NCBI GenBank assembly: GCA_937893225.1
Contig: CALBJM010000209.1
Span: 1 to 12,043, forward strand
Length of the DNA: 12,043 nt
Direction of reading: 5' to 3'
Source: an uncultured Erysipelotrichaceae bacterium
GTDB lineage: Bacteria > Bacillota_I > Bacilli_A > Erysipelotrichales > Erysipelotrichaceae
The notes beneath the pieces were generated by a model. That model did no database searches, was not told where the DNA came from, and saw only the letters and a list, made by a program, of their open reading frames with translations. Positions 5,619-11,936 of the stretch are shown here, piece by piece. A program made the translations under genes and the position numbers. Every line of letters begins with the position of its first letter. Positions within the stretch are counted from its first letter, which is position 1.

Positions 5619-6836
5619 ATGTTTGAAAAAACCTCAGAAGAAAAGGTGCTGCGCGATCCGATACATGGATATATTCATGTAAATTTACAAGTTGTATGGG
5701 ACATTATTAATTCGAGTTGGTTCCAAAGACTGCGTAGAATACGACAATTGGGTGGTGCGTATATTGTGTATCATTGTGCAGAGCATTCTCGTTTTGGACA
5801 TTCTTTAGGCGTATATGAACTAGTGAGAAGAATGGTTTGCGAAGTACCAGATATCGAAAAAGCTCTAACGGAAAAAGAAAAAGTGACTGTTATGCTAGCT
5901 GGTCTTTTACATGATATTGGTCATGGACCATACTCTCACGCTTTTGAAGGTGTGACAAAGAGTTCTCATGAAACTTTTACATGTCGAATTATTGAAGAGA
6001 ATACAGAAATTACACGCATATTGGAAAATTGTTGTACTGGTCTGAGTAAAGATGTAGCAGATGTGATCAGCCATGAGTGTATGAATCCATTGCTTTCTCA
6101 ATTGATTTCATCACAATTGGATGCAGATCGATTTGATTATTTATTAAGAGATGCATATTTTACAGGTACCAAGTATGGAGAATACGATTTGGAAAGAATC
6201 TTAAGAACGATGCGCGTGTATGATGGCAAGCAACTTGTTATCAAGGAAAGTGGTGTATATGCGGTAGAAAACTACATTATGGCGCGCTATCACATGTATT
6301 GGCAAGTATACTATCACCCAGTCGCACGTAGTTATGAAGCAATTCTACATATGCTATTTAAGAGAATGAAGGATTTGGGATTGAAAGATGTTGATGAGCA
6401 TGTCATTCCTTTGTTTTACCCAATAATTGCGGGGAAAAAGATTTCTTTGAGTGATTATTTTTCTTTAGATGAAAGTACATGTGAATATGGATTTGCAATG
6501 TTGACAAAACATCCGGATCCAATTATTTCAGATCTAGCTATAAGAATACGAGATAGAAAACTCTTTACATATCAAGATTCGTTATCAAAGGAAAACAAAA
6601 AAATACGGAATCAATTAAAAGAAAATGGCTTTGATTTACGCTATTATTGGGCGAGAGATGAAGTTGCACAATCTCCATATGTACCATATTCTGCACAAGG
6701 GGATAATAATATTTGGGTGCTTATGAAAGATGGAAGAAAACTTGAAATGTCCAATGCTTCAAATATTGTTTATTCTTTGATACATGGGCCAGAAAAAGAT
6801 GATAATAAAGTGTTTTTTCCTGAGGTTATAGAATGA
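5619..6836 (+). CDS. HD-domain phosphohydrolase (YwfO/dGTPase-like)
   Basis: A 405-residue metal-dependent phosphohydrolase related to B. subtilis YwfO and to dNTP triphosphohydrolases; such enzymes usually cut deoxynucleoside triphosphates, but the substrate here is not certain. The opening K-V-L-R-D-P-I-H-G-Y-I (9-19) is characteristic. Metal ligands are H61 (R-F-G-H-S-L-G), H98-D99 (L-L-H-D-I-G-H-G-P-Y-S-H) and D168 (Q-L-D-A-D-R-F-D-Y-L). The C-terminal half (about 200-405) is helical with no named motif seen. It starts one base after the ispF stop with an SD inside ispF (AGAGGA, 5605-5610), and overlaps the next gene by four bases (ATGA, 6833-6836), so translation of all three is probably coupled. 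Confidence 0.92.
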   Translation: MFEKTSEEKVLRDPIHGYIHVNLQVVWDIINSSWFQRLRRIRQLGGAYIVYHCAEHSRFGHSLGVYELVRRMVCEVPDIEKALTEKEKVTVMLAGLLHDIGHGPYSHAFEGVTKSSHETFTCRIIEENTEITRILENCCTGLSKDVADVISHECMNPLLSQLISSQLDADRFDYLLRDAYFTGTKYGEYDLERILRTMRVYDGKQLVIKESGVYAVENYIMARYHMYWQVYYHPVARSYEAILHMLFKRMKDLGLKDVDEHVIPLFYPIIAGKKISLSDYFSLDESTCEYGFAMLTKHPDPIISDLAIRIRDRKLFTYQDSLSKENKKIRNQLKENGFDLRYYWARDEVAQSPYVPYSAQGDNNIWVLMKDGRKLEMSNASNIVYSLIHGPEKDDNKVFFPEVIE

Positions 6837-7210
6837 AAGTGAAATTGAAATTAACACAATATGATTTTTTAGAAAACAAAGAAAATGTGATTGCTGAAGG
6901 AAATGCAATTTTAGACAAAAATCAGTTGAAATATAAAGAAAATAAAGAAAATGCATTCCATTTTGTAACATTTACTTCAGAAACAGTGCGTTTAGAAAGA
7001 AAATGTGATATTTCATCTACAACGATATTAAATAATGGAAAATGGGGACATTCGACTGTGAAAAGCCCGTATGGTGACATGGAGATGAAAACAAAGACAT
7101 ACAATATTTCTATGCAAGATAGAGAATGGAGCGTAGAGTATGGCGTTTTTTCTGGTAATGAGGAAGTTTTGCATCAAAAACTATTATGGGTGATGGAATA
7201 TTATTCGTAA
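6833..7210 (+). CDS. DUF1934 protein (YwiB-like)
   Basis: A 125-residue protein of the DUF1934 family (B. subtilis YwiB), predicted to form a small calycin-like beta-barrel; its role is unknown. Family features are the alternating beta pattern M-K-V-K-L-K-L-T-Q-Y-D (1-11) and the G-K-W-G-H-S-T-V-K-S-P-Y-G-D-M-E-M-K-T-K-T block (68-88), followed by a final strand pair. The start overlaps the HD gene by four bases. No terminator follows, so transcription may run into the rpoE leader. In B. subtilis ywiB lies in the same broad region as rpoE and fbaA, and the order here is reminiscent of that. Confidence 0.85.
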   Translation: MKVKLKLTQYDFLENKENVIAEGNAILDKNQLKYKENKENAFHFVTFTSETVRLERKCDISSTTILNNGKWGHSTVKSPYGDMEMKTKTYNISMQDREWSVEYGVFSGNEEVLHQKLLWVMEYYS

Positions 7211-7305
7211 ATTAGATGTGTGATAGTTTGTGAAAAAAATTACAAAAAGTATGGAAAATATGCTTTGATGAGTTAGACATATGACAATGTTTGAATATTT
7301 GTTGC

Positions 7306-7376
7306 TTGACTTTATTGTTGAGGCAATGTAACATACTCTGCGCAACGCAAAAATATTGTTTACGATAGCGTTTACA
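7306..7376 (+). promoter_or_regulatory. rpoE promoter with a downstream cre-like site
   Basis: TTGACT (7306-7311), a 17-base spacer and TAACAT (7329-7334) form a good promoter, with a start expected near 7341. A cre-like sequence at 7363-7376, read as TGTAAACGCTATCG on the minus strand, matches the CcpA consensus at all but the last base. It lies in the leader, where bound CcpA normally acts as a roadblock. The 185 bases between DUF1934 and rpoE hold nothing else I can name. Confidence 0.55.
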
Positions 7377-7395
7377 ATAGATAGGGAGAGTATAA

Positions 7396-7731
7396 ATGAG
7401 CGTATCAAAAAATATGACAGATGTTGCTTATCAGTGTTTGTCTAAAAGAAAAAAGGAAATTGAATTTTTAAAACTTTGGACAGATGTAAGCAAAGAAATG
7501 AATATTCCAGAAGAAAAGTTAAAAAAGAAAAAAAGTCAGTTTTATTCTGAATTGATGTTAGATTCTAGATTTGCATCATTAGAAGGCAATAAGTGGGATT
7601 TGAGAAATCGTAGAAAGTTCGATGAAGTTCATATAGACACAAGTGATATTGCGGTAGACGATGAGGAACTTGAAGATCTTGATAAGAGTGGTTTGGATTT
7701 GCCTACAGGTGATGATGCATTTGATAATTAA
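7396..7731 (+). CDS. rpoE: DNA-directed RNA polymerase delta subunit
   Basis: Delta is a Gram-positive accessory RNA polymerase subunit that speeds enzyme recycling and affects promoter choice. The N-terminal winged-helix HARE-HTH domain spans about residues 6-75, with the typical F-L-K-L-W-T-D-V, Q-F-Y-S-E-L-M-L-D-S-R-F-A-S-L-E-G-N-K-W-D-L-R run (48-70). The C-terminal tail (about 76-111) is Asp/Glu-rich, as expected, but short: 111 residues in total against about 170 in B. subtilis. The SD GGGAG (7384-7388) is well placed. A terminator directly follows. In many Firmicutes pyrG comes next; here it does not. Confidence 0.92.
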   Translation: MSVSKNMTDVAYQCLSKRKKEIEFLKLWTDVSKEMNIPEEKLKKKKSQFYSELMLDSRFASLEGNKWDLRNRRKFDEVHIDTSDIAVDDEELEDLDKSGLDLPTGDDAFDN

Positions 7732-7738
7732 TGTCGAG

Positions 7739-7768
7739 GGGAGTTACGTAATGTAGCTTCCTTTTTTT
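7739..7768 (+). terminator. Intrinsic terminator after rpoE
   Basis: Nine-base stem GGGAGTTAC (7739-7747) and GTAGCTTCC (7753-7761) with two G-U pairs and a five-base loop, then seven T (7762-7768). It separates rpoE from the membrane-protein gene 45 bases downstream, which would need its own promoter or read-through; I see no strong promoter in the gap. Confidence 0.8.
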
Positions 7769-7812
7769 GCACGTTTGTTTTTGATAATATATAGAATAAG
7801 AGGAGGTGCTAT

Positions 7813-9090
7813 ATGGAAGAAAAAGAAAAAAAGCCAGTAGAGCACACAGAAGAGTTGCCAGTTGTTGAAAATGTTGTGTGGCATAGAGAAGAAGAGGAAG
7901 ATACTCTTGATAAGCCAGTTGAAAATGAAGTACATATGACACCGATAGAAGCAGATGATCCTAGTATTTCGGAGAAGGAAGAATATCATATTGGCGTTGA
8001 AAAAACAGATACAAAGAAACTAGAAATTAAAGAAGATTCTCCTAAGAAAAGTAATAAGAAGACGTGGATCATTGTAGGAATCGTTATTGTTATATTGATA
8101 GTTGGGATTGGCGCATTCTACTTTTATGATGCGTATCAAAAAGAACAAGAAGCAAAGAAAAAAGCATATGACAAAATGTATGATCAATTAAAAGTAACAT
8201 TTGTGGAAGATGAAAAAGATGAAGATGGAAATGTTATTGATCCGACGTTATTTGAATATGGTATTGGTGAACAAGATGCAATGAAATTAGTGGATACGCA
8301 TTATGGAGATGTGACTTGTAATCCTGAAAAAATCGATCTGACAAAAGTTGGGACACAAAAAATACTTTATACAGTAACGATGAAAGATAGTTATCAACAA
8401 GTTGTTAGTAGAGAATTTTCTCTCAATGTCACTGTGCATGATACACAATCTCCTACGATTACATTAGCAAATTCGAAATTGACAATTACAGAAGGCGACG
8501 TATTTGATGCAAAAGAGAATATAACATCTGTTATAGATCCTGTGGATGGAGAATTGCAATATGTAGAAAGCGAGCCTGAAAAAAATAACAAGACTGCACC
8601 ATATTATGAAAATGGTTGGTATGTGATTGAAAGTGATGTAGATACAGAAAAGCCTGGTTCGTATAGTGTGAGAATTAAAGCATATGATAAAAATGGAAAT
8701 GCTGCGGATGTTGCATATAGTGTTACTGTAAAACAAAAAGATCCAACTTCCTTTATGACAATAGCTACAAAGACTTATACGAAAGCATTAGGAAAAATGA
8801 CAGATTCGGATGCGGAGTCAGCTGGTGAAACTGGGGATTGGAAAGATGTTGATTCATATTTAGGCAGTACATTGTACAAATCAGAGACATATACAAATCA
8901 GGATGAAATGATGCGTGCAGGTCAAAAATATATTTCGGAGAATTTTGATTCATTAACAAAAAATAAAGAAAAGAAGAATGTAAATGTCATTGGGGATATA
9001 TCCATCGATGTGGATGAAGCTACTTTATATTACATGGAAGCACTCGATGAAGATGGAAATGTGATGTATTATTTCTATGCAATTGTGTAA
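7813..9090 (+). CDS. Single-pass membrane protein with Ig-like extracellular domains, function unknown
   Basis: A 425-residue protein I cannot assign. Residues 1-83 are strongly acidic and low-complexity, ending in a basic patch (K-K-S-N-K-K). Residues 84-105 form one hydrophobic membrane helix. By the positive-inside rule the acidic N-terminus is cytoplasmic and the rest outside. A short charged helix (106-125) leads to two Ig-like beta domains at about 126-209 and 210-307; the second, with T-Q-S-P-T-I-T-L, D-P-V-D-G-E-L and K-P-G-S-Y-S-V-R-I-K-A-Y-D-K-N-G-N-A, fits the DUF5011 bacterial Ig-like pattern. The C-terminal 115 residues match no family I know. There is no LPXTG motif or enzyme signature. 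The SD AGGAGG (7801-7806) is strong. It stands between rpoE and fba, where Bacillus has pyrG and others. Confidence 0.8.
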   Translation: MEEKEKKPVEHTEELPVVENVVWHREEEEDTLDKPVENEVHMTPIEADDPSISEKEEYHIGVEKTDTKKLEIKEDSPKKSNKKTWIIVGIVIVILIVGIGAFYFYDAYQKEQEAKKKAYDKMYDQLKVTFVEDEKDEDGNVIDPTLFEYGIGEQDAMKLVDTHYGDVTCNPEKIDLTKVGTQKILYTVTMKDSYQQVVSREFSLNVTVHDTQSPTITLANSKLTITEGDVFDAKENITSVIDPVDGELQYVESEPEKNNKTAPYYENGWYVIESDVDTEKPGSYSVRIKAYDKNGNAADVAYSVTVKQKDPTSFMTIATKTYTKALGKMTDSDAESAGETGDWKDVDSYLGSTLYKSETYTNQDEMMRAGQKYISENFDSLTKNKEKKNVNVIGDISIDVDEATLYYMEALDEDGNVMYYFYAIV

Positions 9091-9102
9091 AAAATGTAAT
9101 AA

Positions 9103-9118
9103 AGTGAAATGAATCACA
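9103..9118. promoter_or_regulatory. Possible Crp/Fnr-family site upstream of fba
   Basis: AGTGA-N6-TCACA matches nine of ten positions of the TGTGA-N6-TCACA consensus with the correct spacing. Its centre is about 52 bases before the predicted fba start. Whether such a regulator exists in this genome cannot be seen here. Confidence 0.3.
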
Positions 9119-9127
9119 TGTAAAAGC

Positions 9128-9156
9128 TTGTCAGAAGAGTTATTCAAGACTAAAAT
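9128..9156 (+). promoter_or_regulatory. fba promoter
   Basis: TTGTCA (9128-9133), a 17-base spacer and TAAAAT (9151-9156) form a strong sigma-A-type promoter, with a start expected near 9163. No terminator is visible between the membrane-protein gene and this promoter. Confidence 0.65.
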
Positions 9157-9191
9157 ATAAGTACCAAAATATAGGAGGAATCATAAATATT

Positions 9192-10058
9192 ATGGCATTA
9201 GTTTCTGCAAAAGAAATGGTTGAAAAGGCTCATGAAGGGCATTATGCTATTCCAGCCTTCAACATCAACAACTTAGAATGGACAAAGGCTGTACTCGCAG
9301 GTGTACAGGAAGCAAAGTCTCCAACAATCTTACAGGTATCTGAAGGTGCTGGTAAGTACATGGGTGGATTTAAAGTAGTAGCTGACATGGTTCGTGATCT
9401 TTACGAATCTATGGGTATCACAGTTCCAGTTGCTTTGCATTTGGATCATGGTACATATGAAGGTGCTAAGGCATGTATCGAAGTTGGATTTACATCCGTT
9501 ATGTTCGATGGTTCTCATTATGATTTTGATGAAAACGTTGCTAAGTCTAAGGATATTATCTCTTTAGCTCATTCAAAGGGTATTTCTGTTGAATGTGAAG
9601 TTGGTGGTATCGGTGGTACTGAAGATGGCGTTACATCTAATGGTGAACTTGCTGATCCAAAGGAATGTGCTGAAATTGCAGCTTTAGGCGTTGATTTCTT
9701 GGCTGCTGGTATTGGTAACATTCATGGTGTTTACCCAGCTGATTGGAAGGGTCTAAACTTTGATAGACTTCAGGAAATTGATACAGCTGTTGAAGGTAAG
9801 CCATTAGTTCTTCATGGTGGTTCTGGTATTCCATTTGAACAGGTTCATAAGGCTGTTACACTTGGTGTATCTAAGGTTAACATCAACACAGAACTTCAGC
9901 TTGAATTTGCTGCAGCTACACGTGCTTATATCGAAGCTGGTAAGGATAAAGAAGGCAAGGGCTATGACCCACGTAAGCTTTTGAAGCCAGGTACAGAAGC
10001 TGTTACAAAGAAGGTTGTAGAACTCTGCGAAGCATTTGGTTCTGCTAACAAGGCTTAA
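9192..10058 (+). CDS. fba: Class II fructose-bisphosphate aldolase
   Basis: This zinc aldolase splits fructose-1,6-bisphosphate into DHAP and glyceraldehyde-3-phosphate (glycolysis), and the reverse in gluconeogenesis. The 288 residues match the Bacillus-type class II enzyme. Visible are the catalytic Asp85 and zinc-binding His86 (L-H-L-D-H-G), the E-C-E-V-G-G-I-G-G-T-E-D block (134-145), zinc ligands His178 (G-N-I-H-G) and His208 (V-L-H-G-G-S-G), and K-V-N-I-N-T-E-L (228-235). A related tagatose-bisphosphate aldolase is the main alternative. The SD AGGAGG (9173-9178) lies 13 bases from the ATG, longer than usual. Codon use suggests high expression: Lys is AAG in 20 of 23 cases, unlike the AAA-rich neighbours. 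Confidence 0.93.
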   Translation: MALVSAKEMVEKAHEGHYAIPAFNINNLEWTKAVLAGVQEAKSPTILQVSEGAGKYMGGFKVVADMVRDLYESMGITVPVALHLDHGTYEGAKACIEVGFTSVMFDGSHYDFDENVAKSKDIISLAHSKGISVECEVGGIGGTEDGVTSNGELADPKECAEIAALGVDFLAAGIGNIHGVYPADWKGLNFDRLQEIDTAVEGKPLVLHGGSGIPFEQVHKAVTLGVSKVNINTELQLEFAAATRAYIEAGKDKEGKGYDPRKLLKPGTEAVTKKVVELCEAFGSANKA

Positions 10059-10077
10059 TCAATCATAACAAGATAAG

Positions 10078-10106
10078 AAAGGTACTGTATTCAGTATCTT
10101 TTTTTT
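10078..10106 (+). terminator. Intrinsic terminator after fba
   Basis: Ten-base stem AAAGGTACTG (10078-10087) and CAGTATCTTT (10092-10101) with one G-U pair and loop TATT, followed by a T-run to 10106. fba is therefore probably a single-gene unit with its own promoter. Confidence 0.88.
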
Positions 10107-10161
10107 ATTCTATCTAAAAGTTGAGGAGATAAATAGTCACTTTGTTTCGAATGAAATGACT

Positions 10162-10182
10162 TATAATGTAAACAAGAGAGGG
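10162..10182 (+). promoter_or_regulatory. -10 box and SD of the 6-phospho-beta-glucosidase gene
   Basis: A consensus TATAAT (10162-10167) has only a weak -35 partner in the T-rich stretch near 10140, which suggests activator dependence or low basal use. The expected start, near 10174, leaves a leader of about 16 bases carrying the SD GAGAGGG (10176-10182). No cre or antiterminator hairpin is visible here. Confidence 0.5.
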
Positions 10183-10189
10183 TATAAAT

Positions 10190-11677
10190 ATGATTGAAAA
10201 AGAATTTCCTAAAGATTTTTTATGGGGTGGAGCTACTGCAGCAAATCAATTTGAAGGTGGATGGAACGAAGGTGGCAAGGGTTGGTCCGTTGCTGACTGT
10301 GCTCGAAGTCATCTAGATGTTGATGTACAAGATTATGCAAAGCAGAACGAAGTTTTGATGAAAGATGTGGAAGAAGCTATGGCTCATCCTGAAGATTTGA
10401 AACATTATCCAAAAAGACATGGTTCGGATTTCTATCATCATTACAAAGAAGATATTGCATTGCTAGGAGAAATGGGCTTTAAGACGTTTAGAATGTCTAT
10501 TGCTTGGTCAAGAATCTATCCAAATGGTGACGATGCTACACCAAACGAAGAAGGTTTGAAATTCTATGAAGACGTGTTTAAAGAATTAAAAAAATATAAT
10601 ATTGAACCATTAGTAACAATTTCACATTACGAACCACCACTAAATTTGGCTTTGAAATATGATTGTTGGTATAGTAGACAAACAATAGATTTCTTTATGC
10701 GTTTTGTAAAAACAATCGTTGATAGATTTGGGCAATACGTTAAATATTGGCTGACGTTTAATGAAGTTGATTCTATGATACGTCATCCATATACTACAGG
10801 TGGTTTGATTAAAGATAGATTTAATGGAAAAAACTGGGAAGAAGTAATATTCCAATCTATGCACCATCAATTTGTAGCTTCTGCATTAGCAACAAAATAT
10901 ATTCATGAACAATTTCCTGAATCAAAAGTTGGCTGCATGCTAACAAAGTTGACATATTATCCATATTCTTGCAAACCAGAAGATCAACTTGAAGCTCAAC
11001 AAAGAATGCGTGCTACGTATTGCTACTCTGATACACAGGTTTTTGGTGAATATCCTGCTTACTTATTGGCAAGATTTAAAAACCATGGATTACATATACA
11101 GATGACAGAAGAAGACTTACATGTAATGAAAGAATATCCTGTGGATTTTATTTCTTTCTCTTATTACTCATCATCTTGCGTGGCAAAAAATGCAGAAGGA
11201 TTACAAACAACGGCTGGAAATACACAGGTTGCTATTAAGAACCCATATTTGCCGGCAAGCGAATGGGGATGGCAGTCAGATCCAATTGGATTAAGAATTT
11301 CACTTGTAGATTTATATGATCGTTATAGAAAACCTTTATTCATTGTAGAAAATGGGTTAGGTGAAAAAGAAGAACTTGTTTCTGATGGCAACGGTAGTTA
11401 TACGGTAAATGATGATGCACATATCGCCTATTATAAAGAACATATGAAGGCAATGTATGAAGCAATTGTGGAAGATGGTGTTGAATTACTTGGATATACA
11501 TCTTGGGCATGCATTGATTTGGTATCAGAATCTACAAAACAAATGAGTAAGAGATACGGATTTGTATACGTTGATTGTGATGATGAAGGAAATGGAACTT
11601 TTAAAAGATACCGTAAAAAGTCTTTCTATTGGTATAAACATATTATAGAAACGAATGGTGCAGCACTATTTGAATAA
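10190..11677 (+). CDS. GH1 6-phospho-beta-glucosidase
   Basis: A cytoplasmic glycoside hydrolase family 1 enzyme that cleaves PTS-imported phosphorylated beta-glucosides such as cellobiose-6-phosphate. The 495 residues form one TIM barrel. The GH1 opening F-P-K-D-F-L-W-G-G-A-T-A-A-N-Q-F-E-G (6-23) is intact. The acid/base is Glu192 (T-F-N-E-V-D-S) and the nucleophile Glu387 (L-F-I-V-E-N-G-L-G). Ser448, Lys454 and Tyr456 (S-T-K-Q-M-S-K-R-Y-G-F-V-Y-V-D) match the phosphate-binding loop that separates 6-phospho enzymes from plain beta-glucosidases. V-D after the acid/base in place of the common I-N occurs in a Firmicute subgroup. A 6-phospho-beta-galactosidase is less likely. The next gene is a matching PTS permease. 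Confidence 0.93.
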   Translation: MIEKEFPKDFLWGGATAANQFEGGWNEGGKGWSVADCARSHLDVDVQDYAKQNEVLMKDVEEAMAHPEDLKHYPKRHGSDFYHHYKEDIALLGEMGFKTFRMSIAWSRIYPNGDDATPNEEGLKFYEDVFKELKKYNIEPLVTISHYEPPLNLALKYDCWYSRQTIDFFMRFVKTIVDRFGQYVKYWLTFNEVDSMIRHPYTTGGLIKDRFNGKNWEEVIFQSMHHQFVASALATKYIHEQFPESKVGCMLTKLTYYPYSCKPEDQLEAQQRMRATYCYSDTQVFGEYPAYLLARFKNHGLHIQMTEEDLHVMKEYPVDFISFSYYSSSCVAKNAEGLQTTAGNTQVAIKNPYLPASEWGWQSDPIGLRISLVDLYDRYRKPLFIVENGLGEKEELVSDGNGSYTVNDDAHIAYYKEHMKAMYEAIVEDGVELLGYTSWACIDLVSESTKQMSKRYGFVYVDCDDEGNGTFKRYRKKSFYWYKHIIETNGAALFE

Positions 11678-11683
11678 AAGAAG

Positions 11684-11709
11684 GAGGAGAAAATATTCTC
11701 CTCTTTTTT
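11684..11709 (+). terminator. Intrinsic terminator after the GH1 gene
   Basis: Perfect eight-base stem GAGGAGAA (11684-11691) and TTCTCCTC (11696-11703), loop AATA, then six T (11704-11709). It separates the hydrolase from the PTS gene, so the two are probably not expressed in a fixed ratio from one message. Confidence 0.88.
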
Positions 11710-11769
11710 ACACATAATTTTCACATAAAAAAGAAACAAAATATTCAAGCTAGTACAAGAAAGAAATAA

Positions 11770-11811
11770 TGAAAACGGTTAATTGAATTAAAATATGACA
11801 ATTTTTAAGTA
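11770..11811 (+). promoter_or_regulatory. Distal promoter candidate with a cre-like site, PTS gene
   Basis: TGAAAACGGTTAAT (11770-11783) matches 12 of 14 positions of the CcpA cre consensus. It abuts a possible promoter: TTGAAT (11783-11788), 17 bases, TAAGTA (11806-11811). Carbon catabolite control of a sugar PTS gene is expected, but this site is imperfect. Confidence 0.35.
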
Positions 11812-11879
11812 AAAAGTATCATATTAGTGAAAAACAGTAGTAAAAACAAGAAATAAAGTACCACAATGTGTGATAAAAG

Positions 11880-11908
11880 TTGAAATCCCTTACATCGACG
11901 GATAAACT
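11880..11908 (+). promoter_or_regulatory. Proximal promoter of the PTS EIIC gene
   Basis: TTGAAA (11880-11885), a 17-base spacer and TAAACT (11903-11908), with a start expected near 11915, about 22 bases before the ATG. It is the best promoter match in the 259-base gap. The gap holds nothing else but AT-rich DNA and the elements listed separately. Confidence 0.5.
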
Positions 11909-11927
11909 AATTACTTGTCGAAAGGGG
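11887..11927 (+). promoter_or_regulatory. Potential SD-sequestering hairpin in the PTS leader
   Basis: CCCTT (11887-11891) and TCGAC (11895-11899) can pair with GTCGA (11917-11921) and AAGGG (11922-11926), leaving a three-base bulge. The 3' arm contains most of the SD AAGGGG (11922-11927). Only a transcript from an upstream promoter would contain both arms; one from the proximal promoter would lack the 5' arm and keep the SD free. Confidence 0.35.
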
Positions 11928-11936
11928 AATTACATA

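Noticed and set aside
7211..7395. Possible riboswitch or small RNA in the gap before rpoE
   Set aside because: Apart from the promoter, the cre-like site and the SD, I see no extended stem set or recognisable riboswitch core.
7703..7989. Overlapping minus-strand frames with hydrophobic translations near the rpoE terminator
   Set aside because: The apparent membrane segments are the reverse complement of Lys/Glu-rich codons of the membrane-protein N-terminus and of the T-run; there is no SD.
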